A stretch of 64,000 nucleotides of DNA from CAZICM01 sp964537685 (GTDB taxonomy: Bacteria; Myxococcota_A; Polyangia; Polyangiales; Polyangiaceae), in assembly GCA_964537685.1 (NCBI GenBank), contig CAZICM010000013.1, positions 129,851 to 193,850 of the forward strand, given 5' to 3'. Every line of letters starts with the position of its first letter. The stretch's first letter is position 1. The position numbers were made by a program, and so were the translations under genes. Positions 62,275 to 64,000 of this stretch are shown here, in pieces. Under the pieces are notes generated by a model that saw nothing but the letters and a program-made list of their open reading frames with translations, made no database searches and was not told the origin of the DNA.

Positions 62275-63960
62275 ATGAATCATGATGTCCGAATGGCAAT
62301 GGGAAAGCAGGGTATCGTTGGGCTTTTGGTGATGGGATGGGTGGGCGCGGCCGGTGTTTATGGCTGTTCGGCGGAGCCTGAAAAGACCAATCGCGGGGGG
62401 GCTGGAGGCGGCAGCTCGAGCAGTTCGGGTTCGGTTTCGAGTAGTTCGGGGACGGGTTTGGGTGGGTTTAGTCCAGGCACGGGCGGCGCGGGTGGGATGG
62501 GTGGAGATCCCAATACCTGTGAAGGCGCGGCTTCGGCGAAGTCGTATATCGGATGTGAATTTTATCCAACCGTGGTGGCCAATGATGTATGGTCGGTATT
62601 TGATTTTACGGTGGTGGTGGCCAATGCGGGGGATATGGCGGCCGATGTGGTGGTGAAGCGGGGTGCGCTGCAATTGGCGACGATTCAGGTGCAGCCCAAT
62701 TCGCTGGAGAAGATCTTTTTGCCTTGGGTGCCTGAATTAAAGGGGCCGGACGCGGATTCGTGCCGTTCGCTGGTGCCGTTGTCCAATTCGGTTGTATTGG
62801 AAGAAGGAGCGTATCATTTAACGTCGTCTTCGCCTGTAGCGGTGTATCAATTCAATGCATTGGAATACAAGAGTGTGGGCGGACCTCCTGGAAAGAATTG
62901 GAGTTCGTGTCCTTCGAATATGTGTTCGCTATCGTGTTTTTCGTATTCAAACGATGCTTCGCTGCTCTTGCCGGCGACAACGCTGACGGGCAATTACCGG
63001 ATTACGGCGCAGAAGGGGTGGGATTCGGCCAATATGGGAGGATATTTTGCCGTTACCGCCACGGAAGACAATACGACGGTAACGGTGAAGGTTTCTCAAA
63101 CGGGGGCTGTATTGGCCGGAAATGGTATTCCGGCGACAGGTGCGGGCGGGATTTTTAGCTTTAAGCTTAACGCGGGCGGGGTGGCTGAAATTGTGGGGGC
63201 GCCTTCGGCCGATTTGGGCGGGTCGCAGGTTTCGGCAACGGCGCCTGTTCAGGTGATCGCGGGGATTCAAAGCGTGCAGGCGCCGCTTGGAACGCAGGAT
63301 CGGGATCATATTGAAGAATCGGTCTTTCCCGCGGAAACCCTGGGCCGGCATTATTTCGTGAGTCCTCCGACGGGCCCCAATGCCACGGCCGTCGGTCATT
63401 TGGTGCGCCTGTATGGCAATGTGGATAATACATTTCTAACGTATGCCGGTAAAAAACCATTGAATGCGCCTTCAACGATTAACGCGGGGCAAGTGGTGGA
63501 TTTGGGTCAGGTGACAGGCGATTTCGAGATTTCGGGGGATCATGAGTTTGCCGTGGCTTCATTTATGCTGGGTGCTGAATTGGTCGATCCGGCGGCTTCG
63601 CCTCCAGACCAGCGCGGAGACCCGGCTCAGACCTTGGCCACGGCCGTGGAGCAATACAGAAAACGCTATATCTTTCTCGCGCCCGACGATTATGATTTTA
63701 GTTTTGTCGATATAATTCAGCCGGTGGGAGCAGCCATTCTTTTGGATGGAGCGGCGCTGTCGGCACAAGTGACGCCGATTAGCAATAACTACGGGATTTC
63801 AAGGGTGAAGTTAAAGCAGGGCAACAAAGGCGCTCATCTCTTGGAAGCCGATATGCCCGTGGGAATTCAAGTCTTCGGATATGGAGCCTATACCAGCTAT
63901 CACTATCCAGGAGGCTTGGATTTAAGGGTTATCGCACCTCCTCCGCCACCTCCCAAGTAA
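62275..63960 (+). CDS. IgGFc-binding-type surface lipoprotein
   Basis: 561 residues from the ATG at 62275 (62293 also possible). Signal with lipobox AGVYGC, then a Ser/Gly linker (GGGSSSSSGSVSSSSGTG, GTGGAGGMGGD). The rest matches the IgGFc-binding protein N-terminal domain style: ASAKSYIGCEFYPTVVAND, LTSSSPVAVYQFNALEYKS, YRITAQKGWDSANMGGYFAVTATEDNTTV, VQVIAGIQSVQAPLGTQDRDHIEESVFP and FAVASFMLGAEL. Common in polyangial genomes; the ligand is unknown. Ends in PPPPPPK. The last 40 bases of the window show nothing. Confidence 0.85.
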   Translation: MNHDVRMAMGKQGIVGLLVMGWVGAAGVYGCSAEPEKTNRGGAGGGSSSSSGSVSSSSGTGLGGFSPGTGGAGGMGGDPNTCEGAASAKSYIGCEFYPTVVANDVWSVFDFTVVVANAGDMAADVVVKRGALQLATIQVQPNSLEKIFLPWVPELKGPDADSCRSLVPLSNSVVLEEGAYHLTSSSPVAVYQFNALEYKSVGGPPGKNWSSCPSNMCSLSCFSYSNDASLLLPATTLTGNYRITAQKGWDSANMGGYFAVTATEDNTTVTVKVSQTGAVLAGNGIPATGAGGIFSFKLNAGGVAEIVGAPSADLGGSQVSATAPVQVIAGIQSVQAPLGTQDRDHIEESVFPAETLGRHYFVSPPTGPNATAVGHLVRLYGNVDNTFLTYAGKKPLNAPSTINAGQVVDLGQVTGDFEISGDHEFAVASFMLGAELVDPAASPPDQRGDPAQTLATAVEQYRKRYIFLAPDDYDFSFVDIIQPVGAAILLDGAALSAQVTPISNNYGISRVKLKQGNKGAHLLEADMPVGIQVFGYGAYTSYHYPGGLDLRVIAPPPPPPK

Positions 63961-64000
63961 GCGTCCAAATGCCCCGCCCTTGCATGCGATCTTTCGCGCC

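Overview
The window looks like a chromosomal piece of a myxobacterium-like bacterium (Myxococcota, probably near Polyangiales), with a GC content moderate for that group (about 55-60% by eye, not computed). The evidence is the gene style: many short-lived-signal lipoproteins with Ser-rich and GGAGG-like linkers, DUF4215 and other Cys-rich surface repeats, a MYXO-CTERM-like C-terminus on a subtilisin, an IgGFc-binding-type surface protein, RsbR-like PAS-STAS proteins and FGE-like lipoproteins. I saw no tRNA, rRNA, CRISPR array, transposase or phage gene. Genes are dense and mostly intact; only the lipoprotein at the left edge is cut by the window.

Layout. 1-8.3 kb: envelope and stress-type genes (secreted TPR protein, TIM-barrel-like protein, MJ1255-type glycosyltransferase, PP2C phosphatase, aldehyde dehydrogenase, SRPBCC protein) and a coupled string of small lipoproteins including a tandem paralogous pair. 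8.4-11.8 kb: phosphoesterase-bolA pair, two lipoproteins and a ROK kinase. 11.7-23.6 kb, minus strand: an opp-type peptide transporter (A, B, C, D and F) whose D and F genes are separated by an RsbR-like PAS-STAS gene and an FGE-like lipoprotein, followed by a propeller-phosphoesterase and a second, degenerate PAS-STAS gene. 23.8-29.4 kb: a 1447-residue lipoprotein of unknown function and a Cys-rich lipoprotein. 29.7-33.4 kb: a di-CxxCH DUF1592/DUF1588-like lipoprotein plus a Tat-exported DUF1501 protein, ended by a clear terminator. 33.5-41.3 kb: pdxH, a DUF4215 lipoprotein, two tandem orphan histidine kinases, a membrane-anchored ECF sigma factor divergent from an L,D-transpeptidase, an EVE protein and an Asp-Ala-Gly-repeat lipoprotein. 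41.3-50.6 kb: two divergent fatty acid desaturases, a GIDE-like membrane protein, the subtilisin, an MMPL/RND exporter and a lipoprotein with a metzincin-like zinc motif.

50.8-55.1 kb holds the most interesting system: a bufferin-type RiPP (metallophore) cluster. It has a Cys-rich, lipobox-bearing precursor (bufA-like) with two near-identical C-x5-C-x5-C modules, an MNIO/DUF692 enzyme (bufB-like) and a DUF2063 partner (bufC-like). A perfect 16-bp hairpin separates precursor from enzymes, and a DUF362-plus-CBM9-like lipoprotein follows closely. 55.1-64 kb: an unknown protein, an aldo/keto reductase-fold protein lacking the whole catalytic tetrad, a double-length (four ATPase domain) UvrA and an IgGFc-binding-type lipoprotein.

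All functions are assigned by recognising motifs and family likeness by eye; no search was run.
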